Shown here: positions 1-12,200 of the stretch, piece after piece
Layout of the letters: every line of letters begins with the position of its first letter
Position numbering within the stretch: the first letter of the stretch is position 1
NCBI GenBank assembly: GCA_013397695.1
Contig: VYZI01000035.1
Span: 857,614-921,613, forward strand
Source of the DNA: Centropus unirufus
Lineage: Eukaryota; Chordata; Aves; Cuculiformes; Centropidae
DNA: 64,000 nucleotides
Reading direction: 5' to 3'
The notes under the pieces: model-generated
What the model was told of the DNA's origin: nothing
What the model saw: only the letters and a program-made list of their open reading frames with translations
Database searches by the model: none
Program-made: the position numbers and the translations under genes

Positions 1-146
1 CACCTGCTCAGCCTCTCCCAAACCAGTCTCTTCAAAGGCCACCTAACATACCCCTCGCAGTGCAGCAAAAAATGATGCTTCAGAAAATACAGCAAAGCCA
101 ACAAATCTCAGGTTTGCAGTATCCAGTCTCTCAGCAGCATAGACAG
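1..146 (+). CDS. MAML2: MAML2 exon 2, 3' end (partial; start lies left of the window)
   Basis: This is the last 146 bases of the large second coding exon of mastermind-like 2, a nuclear co-activator that binds the Notch intracellular domain/CSL complex and recruits p300/CBP and Mediator kinase. Codons begin at position 3 and give 48 residues rich in Gln, Pro and Met, including MMLQKIQQSQQISGLQYP and ending SQQHRQ. This matches the vertebrate MAML2 mid-region as I know it. MAML1 and MAML3 differ here. The exon ends at a strong donor (CAG|GTAAGG, GT at 147-148) between codons, so the intron is phase 0, and the next exon resumes with Asp-Gln-His in the same frame. The Notch/CSL-binding N-terminus is encoded upstream, outside the window. 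The open frame continues into the intron as far as a TAA at 321-323, but that extension shows no MAML2 character. Confidence 0.93.
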
Positions 147-1547
147 GTAAGGCAAATTCCTCCTTGGTTATTACAGAATCACCCTGATTTCAGTAGTAAA
201 AAGGCATTTCCAGCCTGGCCTCATTCCTCCAGGAGATGGGTACAGCTGGTAAATAATGACCATCTCAGGAGATACTTTAGTACTTTAGCGAAGCTATTGA
301 TGGCATGTTTAGATAGACAGTAATGAGGAGTTCAAGAAAGACAACACTATTTCCTTAATGCAATGGAGTGAATATGTCACTGGTATATACTATATTGGAA
401 TAATATTTACTTGTCATAAAGGTGAGGTAGTAGGGCAGATGAAAGCTTAGTTTGGAACCCTATCCAAGTTTTCTGGCTTAGAAAAATTTAAGCTCTTTTG
501 AATAGCAAAATTTTAATGAATTCCTGAGTTATCTTAGATGATATATTTTACAACATTAATTTTTATGTTATCGTTTTATTCAGGGAGGGTTAGGAAATTC
601 TGGTTTTAAATGTCTTTTGACTGACATGACAAAAACGCAGCATATTTGTTATCTGTTTGGCAAAGAAAAACTAATACTTATCTGAGAGCCTTATAAATAT
701 CCATCACACTTCTGGGACTATTCTGTGGATAAAATACTTGCTTAGATACGAAGGTGAAGGTTGCCACAGATACATCTTCAATTATGTACCACATGGCCAG
801 CTCCCACACTGTTATCATGCGATAGTGCTCTGACACGATTGATTACTATAGCTCAGCTACAGTCTGTCAAGTCTTTGTGCACCAGGATCCCAAGTTTCAG
901 ATCTGCCAACTGAAGTCTAAATACCTAAACTCACTGCTCTCCAGAAACTGGAAAACAGGTCCAAAACAAGTAAAACATATTTGACCTTGAAAGGGACTTA
1001 GGCTCAACACATTCGAAGGTATGGAATGGAAATATAGGTCTTTCCCAGGGAAGCAGTGTTGTTAATAAATCATTTAGAACTGGAGTTTCTTTGCTAAACT
1101 GTTTGGATGAACAGTTTGCTGTTTTTAAAAAAATTAAATATAGTTGTATGCACGGACACCTTTCTACTTTTAACTCTCTTGGATTCTCTGACCAAGTAAC
1201 AGTGACTTTCTCCAGCGGACCTTCCCTTAGCAACAGGAACAAGGGGAAACATTTAGGCAGCGTTGTGTGGCTAGACATCACTTTGTTGGGAAAAGCTGGA
1301 GAACGAGCATTGGCAAGAAGCAAGCACAGCTTTATGGGAGGTCTCTGCTGGTTGTTCTACTTTTGCTTGAGCCACTGTATGCTCTCTTCTTAAGAACATT
1401 TCCCCATTCTCTTAATAGACTGGCAGGCAGATGAATTTTAACAGTTCTTTCATTCAGCCACGATGGAACTTCCAGCAATGTGTCAAGGGAGATTGCAAGG
1501 GAGACAGGCAGGACTCTTGCAAACACTACTATATTTCTGAAGAATAG

Positions 1548-1593
1548 ATAAATAAACAAATAAATAAATAAATAAGTTGGGGGGGTGGGGGGG
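1548..1593. repeat. (AAAT)n microsatellite followed by a G-rich run
   Basis: About seven units of AAAT/AAAC (1548-1575) are followed directly by a run of Gs broken by one T pair and one single T (1576-1593). The array contains overlapping AATAAA hexamers on the + strand followed by G/T-rich sequence. Confidence 0.85.
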
Positions 1594-4500
1594 AAGCAAG
1601 GTCACCTTCTGGAAAGAAATGAAACCACTGAGAGAAACTCTGCTTGAGGCAATGTGAGCTCCTTTCTCTGTGTCCTCTTAGGCTGCTGATCAGGGATGAT
1701 AGTTGGCAACATGGCTATAGTAGTACTTGCAGAGTTTATCCTAAGTGCAGCGGGATCTCTCACCTTTGCAGCTACAAGATCTTTTGATATAGGAAACTCT
1801 TCCCTAAATTAACTTTGCTGAGTAGCAAACTTTAGATTTCACACTTAGAAAGGAGTTTTGCTTATCATCACAGACTTCTACAAGTAGTTTTTGAAAGTCT
1901 CTTGTCAGCTGAACTGCTTTCCCACAGTTTTATCTGCAGGACGTGGCTACCTGACCCACAGCACAGCTGGGATGCTTAGAAACTTTGTAGGCGCAGATTA
2001 TGTGGCTTTTGTGGCAAGAACACAGTTGTTTCTATGTTCTAGAGAGGCACGTGGATTTTTATTGAGATCCTTGGCACTTACTCTAAAGCTCTGCTGAAGT
2101 TCAGAAAATCAGGCAGGTCTCCCTCAGTAGAGTATCCCATTGCTACTGGAATCATACTTACGTATACAACCAGTCCATAAATTGCAGAGTTTGGAAAGAT
2201 TTGAACATAACTGGCAGTATTTATGAGTTCTGTAGACTCCTTTAGTGCTTGCGTGCGCAGCTGCAAAAGCCAACCAACCCCTTGGTCAAGGCCTGCTTGA
2301 CCCCATAGGTCAAGTCCGAAGGAGACTCCTCTCCCAGAGGCGACACCACTAGTATTATCTTAAAATAAAGACAACAAAGGTCAAAGCAACCCCATGGGTC
2401 AACTCCCACTGACTTTAGCAACAGGGAGATCACTTTATTTTGGCTGCAGTCTTCTTTCCTGAAGGATTGTCTCCTACATCTGAGGGTTCCTACCCATCAT
2501 TAACAGTAATACATGATTAATTACAGCATTTACGAATTAATTTCATGGTTAATATTTATTTTACTCATGCCCTATTCCTTTATGAGGAAGCAAGGTTTGG
2601 TTCTGCTTGGTATCATTCAACTCCTCCTCAGATAATTATAATTGTGGATTAAAAAGGGCCATCTCATACTGGCTGGAATGCTTTGTATCTTGAAATGTGA
2701 GTGCACATTCACAAAGGGCTGCTGTGACATTGCCATCAGATAACACTCTCTGGAACACTGTAAATTCACATTTTTGGCTGAATCAGCTCACCCTGTGGAT
2801 TTTTACTCCCCAAGCTTTAAGATCCCCAAAAAGCATTTGAACTTGGCTTTGTCAGCCCAAGCTTGCTAACTGGAAATGTAAGGCTTATAATTTCTCTGCC
2901 TGTCACATTCGCTTTGTGTCAAATCAGAGCAAAATTGTAGGGGGATTTGCTAATTAGATGTCTTTTGCCTCTAGGGAAAAGTCATAAAAATGATGGAAAT
3001 CATCTTGGTTTCCTGGAAGGTTGACATGAGGGCTTTGTTTGCTTCTGTGTATTATTCTCCATTGTTGTGGGAAAGATCCACCTTTCCATTGTCTACCAGG
3101 ACATAACATATGCACCGTCATGAAAAAACTCTTGAAATTCAATACTTTCTTTGTTTAGGGAGTAATTAGAAGCTCCAAATTCTGCACAGTTTTAATCAGG
3201 TTTTTAATACTTATACAGAACCTGGGCTGGTGTGGGGAATATCTGTAAATGGGCTTGGGTACAAGTTTGGAGTTTAACTTTCCTCTTGTGAAGAAGTGCA
3301 GTCCAGTCAGTGAAAGATACTTCTGAAATGGGACTTGAGGTTTTTGAACAAAAGATTATGTTTTTAACTAGTCTAAGAAATTTGATACATGTTTTCATCA
3401 CCTGTAAGATGTGCTCAATGAGATCCCTTAGTCTTCTGCGGAGAAGTCAAAGAACAATAAGAAAAAAAAAAAGAAAAAACCTTTATCTACTAAATAAAAT
3501 ACTAGTCATCCCCTTCTGGTTTTGGCCTAAAGCCAAATTAAACTCAAAGTTTTCAAGCTGACTTTTTCTCCAAATTTTTTTATTCCACTTCATTCACTCA
3601 AGGGGGAGGAGAAGAGAAAGCTGAGCTCATGAGAAAGGGAACCCTAATGGAGCAAGGCCACTCCGTCTGCTACACATGGACATGGACATGATTTAGTCTT
3701 GGCTTTGGGGGCAAGGATAATGCAAGGGGTACTGAGACCTTCAGCCTCCCTTTAATCCTAATAACCAGTAGTCCTTACTCTGACAGCTCTGGGAACATCA
3801 GTGTTATCTATGTAGTTAAAACCACAACAGTGTTTCCTCGCACAGAGCTCAGTGCCTGTTAGTCCTTGTTCCTTTCTAATCGCTTTGAGGATGGGATCAT
3901 CTTCTCCTTTTTTAATTTCTTTTTCCCTCTCTTTTTTTTTCAAAAAACCTAGGAATGTGGTGGGTGGGAATAGTTGCAGTTTGAAACTTTTTTTTTTTCC
4001 CTTACTTGCCCTAATTTTTGCATGTTTTATATCCTTTTCTTCACCAGGTCTTAACAGGCTCCTCTTAAATCCACCTAGTCTAACTTACACCTAGGAGCAC
4101 TGAGCAATCCCTTCTCCAGTACCTGCTCCAAGCATTAGTGTCCCAAACATGCTTCTTGCCCCATGCTCTCCCACCACAAGGCTCTGTAATTTGCTGCATG
4201 TGCCCAATGTCCTTTCAGGTGCTCCGTGACCCAGGGACACAGCATGGCTGTGTTTGGCAGGAGGGAGGCCGTGGTCCAGCCCTGAATAAAGGGATGTGCT
4301 CCTAGAGAGAAGCTTGTGCTCAGAGGAATTCCAGGTGCTGAGGTGACCCCCACTCCACAACATCAGCTCTTGAAAAGCCCAGAAAATCAGTGCTTAACTG
4401 ATATGTATGCATGGCTCTTAAATACCTCCAAGGGATAGTGATGGCATTTCAACTAACCTGGCAGTTCTACAGAGCTGCTGAGACAGATTCTCTTCTCAGT

Positions 4501-6979
4501 TTCTCCAGTGTAAACCCAAAGTAATTTCATTTGTTTTCAGGAGAGCATAATTGGATTTACAGCAGCACAGTAAGCAGCAGGATAAGGCCTTCTACCCTTT
4601 TTTTTTAAAGCATGGGCACCATACAGATTTAATAAGAAGTGTATGTAAAACTGTCAGATTGTTAGAATGCTACGTGAGGAAGAAGCACGAGGAGCAAAAG
4701 ATCTAATGGCATTTTTGAAAGTGTAGATAGAAAAAATGTTGGTACAGTACACTGCTGAGTTGTAACATACATCTCTAATTTAGCCTCCAAAATTTCTCAA
4801 AGCTAATGTGGAGTCTTTGGATGATTGATATCAAAACAATATTTTCCTAGACTTTTGTGTTTACCACTGAAGAGGAAAAGAAGAGCACATATTAGTGAGA
4901 CAAGCTCTCTGTTTTCAAGTGTGAAGGAATTATTTTACACATATTTGTGAAATGAAGAGAGAAAACTTAGAGTGGCTTGTGGTAATTGGTACAAATCAGG
5001 ACTTAAGTTTGACTTAGATCATAAATAACACCGATTCCAGGCTTCTGGTATCTGCAATAATAGAAACTGTTCCATAGTGTAAGAAAATAACAATGTGACC
5101 TTTCTTTCACTGCTTGCTATAAAAATAATATTTGGATGACAGCTTTTCTTGATAGTTCCATTTTGGTTGCATTTCTTCATGCAAGGGTTTCTGAATTATA
5201 TATTCTGGATAAAAACTTGAGTATCTCCCAATAACCTGCATCGATTTCAGGGTCATGGCTGATTTATGAACATGAATCCTGAGAGAAAATGTCATCATTT
5301 CCTGTATTGTCATGGTGGACAGCTGTCTCAGTAGTGCCTCATATCATTCTTGCTCAGTTTGCTGAACGAACTATATAGGCAGCCGCACCACGGATGGTCA
5401 ATCCCTTAGGACATTGTAATTCAAAGGCTCAGAGACTCTGCCAGTTTCATAAGGTTTCTTGAACTCTCTGTATAAAGTATGTATGCTGGTAGAACACTGG
5501 AATATTAGCCATTTAGGTCAAATTCTTCTGGATTTGGGGATTTGGGATGTAGCTGAAGTAGTCCCTGTTGTCTCATTTGGACTGCTTTTTGAAGGTACTT
5601 CCATGAAGACGCCAATAAAAGCCATCATTGCATGTGCCTGGATGAGTTCTTTGCTCATGTCAGCACACTAAGTCTTACTTACTATTTATTAGCATTGCGA
5701 AATTACCTCGTGACATTCACTAAAAAGGCCAAACGTTATTCTGTGAACAACTCTATAAACTCAGATTAAAAATGGCCCCTGTCTCCTTCTGCAAGAATCA
5801 AGGAAAAAGTGAGTTTTACAGAATGAATTTGAAGGACATCAGCTTCTACCCACTTGCCTTTCTAGAGATGTTGATTTGAGAACTGATGTGATCTAGGAGA
5901 CACTTCATAAGCCAGTCAATTGTCTTGGCTGTGCAGAAAAAAATGCTATTGAAGATAGTAAGGATCCTAGCTGCTTCAGTGCTCCAATTTTATTTCACTG
6001 TTACCTTAAAGACATGGACTACAGTGGGGAAGCAGAGGGAGAACCAAGGAGTCTGGTACATATGTAGGAGAAGGTCATGGTTGCTGCGAGGAGGAAAGGA
6101 CAGGGTAGAAGATCCAAAATGCTGGTTTGCAGTTTGCCTGCCTGGTGTGGTGAGGTAGCGTGGAGAACCATCACTAAAGACAGGACGGGAATTTGTGCTA
6201 AATGATAGAAGGAAAAGGCCCGGAATGTTTAAGACCTGGTTCTCTGCTACTCAGCAAGACAGTCCGTTTGCGCATGATCTCATCAATAAAGCTGGGATGT
6301 TCTTACCTGGTTGAAATGAGAATTTCTGCTGTTGCTGTGTGTGGATCTGAGGCCAAAGTGAAAACCTGAGTCAACTTCCTGCAGGGATTTTGGAAAGGCA
6401 GCCTGGAAAAACAATATAATTCCACAACCATTTGGAGCTGGCATGGTGAAAACTCCTTTCCTGTAAATTTTTGCTTGTTTGTAGGCAATTTATGAATACC
6501 TCAAGAAGTTAAGGAATGAATAAGTTTTAATAAGCCCCAGCTCTCATTTCTCTCAATATAGTCATCCTAATATTTTAATTCCCTAAAGTCCTCAAAAAAT
6601 AAGTCCCAGAAATTTGTCTCTCTAGGGGTTCAAAATTAAGGAATATTTTAATGGCAGATACATGTTCCTCTACTCAGCCACTTTTACTGCTGGTGTTTTT
6701 ATGGTGGAGACCTGCCCCAAGCCACAGATGACTGTCATTAAGACAGAAAAAGACCTAGTAATGTTCCTTTAATGTGAGTTTTCGTGGGTGAATTTACCAT
6801 TTGTATGTGGTGCTGATCCAGAAAATCAGCCAGATGCTCCAACAGAACAAATCCAGAACCATCTGCCTGCTTCATTTTCTGCATGCCTGTTTCTGGTAAT
6901 GTACACACACAGTAGAAGAGACAGCTGTTGCCCTGAAGAATTTATAATCTAAATAAGCAAGCCAGCCAAACCTTGAGAG

Positions 6980-7012
6980 GAAGGAAATGTTACTGNGAAG
7001 GAAATGTTACTG
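6980..7012. repeat. 16-bp direct duplication separated by one N
   Basis: GAAGGAAATGTTACTG occurs at 6980-6995 and again, identically, at 6997-7012, with a single N at 6996 between the copies. Two identical copies on either side of one unknown base look like two contig ends with an unmerged overlap rather than a biological repeat. Confidence 0.8.
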
Positions 7013-8199
7013 TATATTTTATATATTATTATATATTTTGGGAAAGAGAGAAGGAAGATCTCATCCAAAGCTATTGTAATCAATCCACTGGAGTTGTTGG
7101 ATAAGTAACACATTTACCATCACAGAGAAATCCTCTGACAGAGTTGGAGATGAAATAGCGTCAATCCCAGAGACACTATCCTTGTGTCTCAGGATAGGGA
7201 CTGAACTCTGCCCGCACTCATCTTGACCTGTCTGTCTTCTGCCCTTGGTCGGAGAGTCTTCTCTGTATACCCAGCATCCACTACTCTGAGCTTTTACAGC
7301 CTGCACAGTCCCCCAGAGGAGAATTCTGGAGCACTTATGACAGTGTTTAATGCCTCTTTTTCCCTATATGTCCATAGACTGATGGCAAACAACCCATCGA
7401 GGTGCACGCAGAGGTTTGCCACCTTTCCAAGGGGGCTTTGAGATACACGTGAATGGGTGGACATGCCCTGGGCTGTGCCTGAGATTCTGCTTGTCCCCAT
7501 ACATGTGAGAAATGAGTGGGGTCTTGACAGTAGCCTCACACCACAGCCTCACACGGGCCACCTATGTTGACTTCACATCATCTCTTCAAAAAGGATCTTC
7601 ATTTCTCTGTCCCCACTGACAAGGTTCTGTTTTGTCAAGGAATTCAGAGAGGAGATGAGTGCCTGTTCAGTAGAAAACACAGAAACCATGAAAAAGCAGA
7701 GAGAGGGGACATATTCATCCCTCTTCATCATAGCAATTATCTATATTTAATGTTAACCCCTACCTTTCCTCTGTAACCAGGAACACATACATGCTCAAAC
7801 TACAGTGCCCTGATGTACATGCAAATATGTCAAAGGATTGGGAGGGCAAGGGACTTTGGGTGAGGTTTCACAGGATGGAAGAAAGATCTAAAGGCTTCAG
7901 AAAGGAGCGAGGAATCCTTCCACACCCCTGCCCCATGTCCACTCCTTCCTCCGGCATCAGCTCTGGCACTTGTCTGAGCCCTCTAAAACAGGCAGAGAAC
8001 CGTCCCTTTTCTATCTGTGTTGCCTTTCTACTCTTTTAGTGATTTCCTCCAGCTTGTGGGCTCAGACAAAGCCAGCACTGGCACAAGGGAAGTGGCAGGA
8101 GCACATAGCTGGAGGGAAGAAGTGGAGATGGAATTGTTCTTGCCAGCAGTACCAAGCTGTTAAATTCAACTGAAGTGACTGATGCTGGAGAACCTCAGC

Positions 8200-8680
8200 G
8201 AGGAGTGCGGCCAGAGACAGAGTGTAAGATGGACAGCTAACGGTAAGAGGGAGTCAGGGTGTGGAAGGACAGGAACTGAGGGCGGGAGAAAGTCGGGGAG
8301 CGGGAAGTTTAGTATAAGAATTGTCCCATTCAAAATGGGACAAGTGTGATGAGGTGAACAGACATTGGGAGAGGGGGTGATGAAGGAGTAAAGTGCAGGA
8401 AGGGTGAGGGTCTGAGGGTAGGAAGAAGTCAGGAAGGCAGTAATAGAGTACAAACTGGGTTTCGGAAAGGGGGAATGAGGGAGAAGGATTCGGAGCTCAG
8501 GAGGAGGAAGTTGAGGGTGAGTCTAGGTGCAGGCAAAGCAGGCCAGGGGATCTGTGGATGGGAAATAATGTGGGAGGTAATAGGGCAGAACAGGAGTGGC
8601 TGACACACAGGGAACAAGCACCTGTGGTCTTTGCAAAGGGGAAAGTGGAAGGCTGGTAACACTTAGAAACTAACAGGAAC
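8200..8680. other. Purine (G/A)-skewed stretch
   Basis: The + strand is strongly G/A-rich, with repeated GGGAG, GGAAG and GAGGG words, so the complementary strand reads as a Pro/Ser/Leu-rich open frame over several windows. That open frame is best explained by the compositional skew, not by coding. Confidence 0.6.
8321..8343. repeat. Perfect 10-bp inverted repeat with 3-nt loop
   Basis: TTGTCCCATT (8321-8330) is followed by CAA and then its exact reverse complement AATGGGACAA (8334-8343). It interrupts the otherwise purine-rich strand. No function is assigned. Confidence 0.75.
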
Positions 8681-8884
8681 AAGTGAAGGGGCATAAGCTC
8701 TCCCTGTAGTTCCCAAAGCATCTGCAGGAAGTCTTCAAGACAAGGCAGGAAATGCAGGTTTCCAGACCTGTCTTACTATGAGCCCTTCAAATTGTCAGCT
8801 GAAAGAACACACTACATGTTTCACTCTGTGCTATTCTTCCTTCCAGTCTCCGTCAGTCAGGGAGGTGACTTGAACAACCAGCAT

Positions 8885-9085
8885 GGATGGGATGGGATAG
8901 GATAGGATAGGATAGGATAGGATAGGATANNNNNNNNNNNNNNNNNNNNNNNNNNNNNNNNNNNNNNNNNNNNNNNNNNNNNNNNNNNNNNNNNNNNNNN
9001 NNNNNNNNNNNNNNNNNNNNNNNNNNNNNNNNNNNNNNNNNNNNNNNNNNNNNNNNNNNNNNNNNNNNNNNNNNNNNNNAGGATA
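8885..9085. repeat. (GGATA)n pentanucleotide microsatellite containing an assembly gap
   Basis: GGATG/GGATA units start near 8885 and become pure GGATA up to 8929. Positions 8930-9079 are Ns (150 bp), and AGGATAG resumes at 9080. The array therefore probably spans the gap. It directly abuts the 3' (tail) end of an antisense CR1. Confidence 0.85.
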
Positions 9086-9290
9086 GTGCATGGTAGTTCA
9101 GTTGACAAGGACCTACAACAGTCATCTATCTAGTCCAACTGCCTGACCAGCTCAGGGCTGACCAAAAGCTAAAGCATGTTATTAGGGGTGCAGTCTAAAT
9201 GCTTCTTAAACACCGACTAGCTTGGGGCATCAACCACTTCTCTAGGAAGCCTGTTCCAATGTTTGAAGTTTCTTCCTGCCTTGAAGAAGA
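9086..9290 (-). mobile_element. CR1 LINE fragment, 3' end, antisense
   Basis: Read on the minus strand this is the CR1 3' region. On the + strand, GACCTACAACAGTCATCT, TAGTCCAACTGCCTGACC and AGGAAGCCTGTTCCAATG are diagnostic of the reverse complement of avian CR1. The element is heavily 5'-truncated. Its tail end faces the GGATA array at the left, and the right boundary is fuzzy. It is the only CR1 fragment here that opposes MAML2 transcription. Confidence 0.75.
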
Positions 9291-12200
9291 AGCACGTGAG
9301 GAACAATGGAGATTGTGTAGTCCTCTCAGGCCATCATAAGAAGCTGTGTAGTCCACCTTGGTTGAAAAGTTCTTCTTGACTGGCTGATATCAAAATACTT
9401 ACAAGGTGTGAAAATGAGGATGGTATTTCCATGTAGCCAGTCTGTTCTGTAACCTGTAAGAGAGACTGTGAGGGTTTTCCATAGCTCTGTGAAGATGGGT
9501 TAGATGTGCTCTCATACTCTTTTTCCAGTCCTTTCTATAATTTGCAGTGGTTGCAACCTGGGCCACAGCCTGGCTCCAAGTGAGTGAGGAATGACTAAAG
9601 GATTTAGTGCTTTGGTTCTGGTTAGAAGAGCGTCCAATTTTATCCATTGCAGAGCTATATTTCTCCAAATGACTGTAAGCTGCAATCCCAGCTAAAGCAG
9701 GCTTTGGTGGGGTGACTCCAGTCTTGTCTGGTTTCAACTAGAATGGAAAAAAAGAAAAGAATGGCTTTTTTTTTTCCTACTGGAACTGGTAAAAGACATG
9801 GGAAGACATAGGGATTAGGAGAAATATTAAGAGCTTCACAGGCTAAGTACAAAACAGAAATGGGAGTAAGTTCTGGCTATCCATCCTTAATCCAAGACCT
9901 CCTGCTCCTTCCCAGGCTATACTTCACTGTCATACACTTGGAAATTCAGTCCAGGAATGAAAACAGACTAACTTTAAGCTTGTTCCCAAAGCTGCAAATT
10001 TGTCCCTGCTGGGTGTTAATTTAACTGCTTCCAGGGCACCAGGATGTCTACTAGTGTTCGCTTTTCTTTCTTTCTTCTTTTTTTTTTCACACATATGGTG
10101 TTGTGAAAACTTCCAAGGCACCACACAGAAGAGCGATGAACTGATGGCTTTTAACCCTTTCTGCAGCATGCCAAGTATGAACCTGCTTGTCTTTCTTTTT
10201 CCAACCTTTTCTCCCTGTACTAAAGTCCACGGGCCTTGTTACACTTGCTCCACAAGCCCTAAAGTGGGCCTTCTGAACATTTCACAGGCTGAGAATTGAG
10301 CTTTGTCTTCAACTCCATCATTCTCCTTTTTTTTTTTTTCTATGAACAAACCTGGCTAAATAGTAATAACTGGACTTCAGAAATTTGCAGCAGGAAGAAA
10401 CAGGGTTGGGGCAGGGAGTATTTTTTTCCAAATGATTTCTTTTTTCCTTTTGCTTTTATCTGGTGTTGCCACTTCCTAGCAGGGCGGACATTCAGTGCAG
10501 TAGTTTTCTATTACATTATGGCAAGTGATGGCCTTTTCCTGTTGGTTTTTGATTGTTGCATGTATTCTTTAACAGTTGCATTAACTGTTTAGCTGCTGCA
10601 TTGTCTGAATCAGAGAAATTTCAAAACAATCTGGAGGTCTCATTTCCATTTGTAGCTGTTGTACTTTACCTGACTTTCTCCACTTTATTTGCTTTCTGTC
10701 ACACAAGTTGTTTACATGACCAGCTCACTTGTTTCACTAAGGTATTTTTACCAATAGCATATAGACTGGCTTTTTTCTGTCTTTAGATAACATTTCCTAA
10801 AAAAAGCCAAAGGTACTTGAAACCCAGATTCTTATTCCATTTTGGCCTATTGTGCACTGCCAGCCTTATGGCAAAAGAGGATGCGAAGTCTTCCTTTTCT
10901 GTCTTCCTCTCAGCACTATTACTTTTAATCCCAAACAACTATCCATTCTCAATCCTGGTTCCTCTTTAGCACCCAGCTCTGGGAATCTGAAACCTCATGG
11001 AGGAACATCTCACAGCCACATGGGCTGCTTAAAAAAGCAGGAACACAGCAGTATCTATCACAGCAATGCAGGAGACCCAAATGTGCCACAGTCCTTGGTT
11101 TGGCATCTTATTCACGTAGCGTTTTCACTGCTGAATTTTATTTTTGAAAGAAGTAAACAACCCTACACCCACAAATTACAGATCTCTGGTAAAGATGAAA
11201 TCTAATTCATGGGCTAAGTACAGCTGTGTTGTCAAAATCTTGTTTAATATGCAAAGTGCTATCAAGGGCAACCTTTTTCAGAAGCAGCACTTCTGCTGGC
11301 CAAACCCTGGAGCTCTGGGAACCATTGAAGCAATTCTTCAGAAGGGTTTTCCATAGCCATATATAAACTGCATTAAAAAAATATCTTCAGATTTTTAATC
11401 CTTCTGAAATGCTTTCTGGAGGGCTGAACTAACCACCTGAAAATACTAATGAAATTTGGTTTGTGGAGATAACAATCATTCATCTCACTGTTAAGCCTGA
11501 ACTTTTTAAAGCTGCAAAGTAGAATTTGTGTGACTGCAGCCAAATTATTTATGCAGAACCAGAGAATGTCAGTCCAAAGACCATATAGCTGTAACATATC
11601 TGCTCCTGTTTTCCTTCTGACTTGTTTTCCAACCAGTGCACCTAGTAACCACTTTTGAAATTGGCCATAAGTAAATTTAGCCTGGAAATTAGCATCACAT
11701 TCCCAGCCATTGGAGAAACTATTTGGCTTTCCTGAGAAGAGAGCTGATGGCCAAAAAAACTAACTGCTTTTAATTGCTTTCTATTCCTCTGCTTTCATAG
11801 CAAAATAAAAAATGTCCTCTGCCATTTCACATGGCCTTTTTTTTGAAGGAACCAAGTGAGGAACCGTGTAGGCCACTACCAAGCAAAATGGAGCAGATGG
11901 CATGGCTAGGGGCACCAGATAGACTTATAGTCATTTAACTATATCAGTCATTTAAATATATGGTCTGCTGCTGTTATGAGCTCTAAGGATATTTTCCCTC
12001 TTTTCCTCCCGAAGAATCCAAAGCAAATTGAAAGCTAATCAGTTGGTACAGTAATTGTATAAAAATTTGCACATGAATCATTAATTAAAGTCAAGCTGTG
12101 GAAAAAATTAAAAAGGCCAAAAAACCTTTGGACATCTGTGTGAAGATCACTGCTCTTGATACCAGGGATGATAGAAATGTTTGGATAGTTTGCCCAAATG

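Larger units (their letters stand above)
147..8880. other. Intron 2, first segment: mostly unique non-coding DNA
   Basis: This is unique-looking intronic sequence. It holds an AAAT microsatellite with a G-rich tail (1548-1593), T-rich runs near 3900-4000, a 16-bp duplication around a single N (6980-7012), and a purine-skewed stretch (about 8200-8680) with a small perfect hairpin (8321-8343). Many short open frames exist on both strands, but none has a recognisable domain. Confidence 0.7.

Noticed and set aside
60..323. 87-codon open frame starting inside MAML2 exon 2
   Set aside because: Only 60-146 is coding. The rest is read-through past the GTAAGG donor, and the first codon is an internal GTG, not a start.
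8166..8721. Series of antisense Pro/Leu/Ser-rich open frames
   Set aside because: They are explained by the purine-skewed + strand. They are low in complexity, with no domains and no coherent start.
8831..9125. Antisense open frames across the N gap with a repeated Tyr-Pro-Ile-Leu-Ser pattern
   Set aside because: They are an artefact of translating Ns and the GGATA microsatellite.
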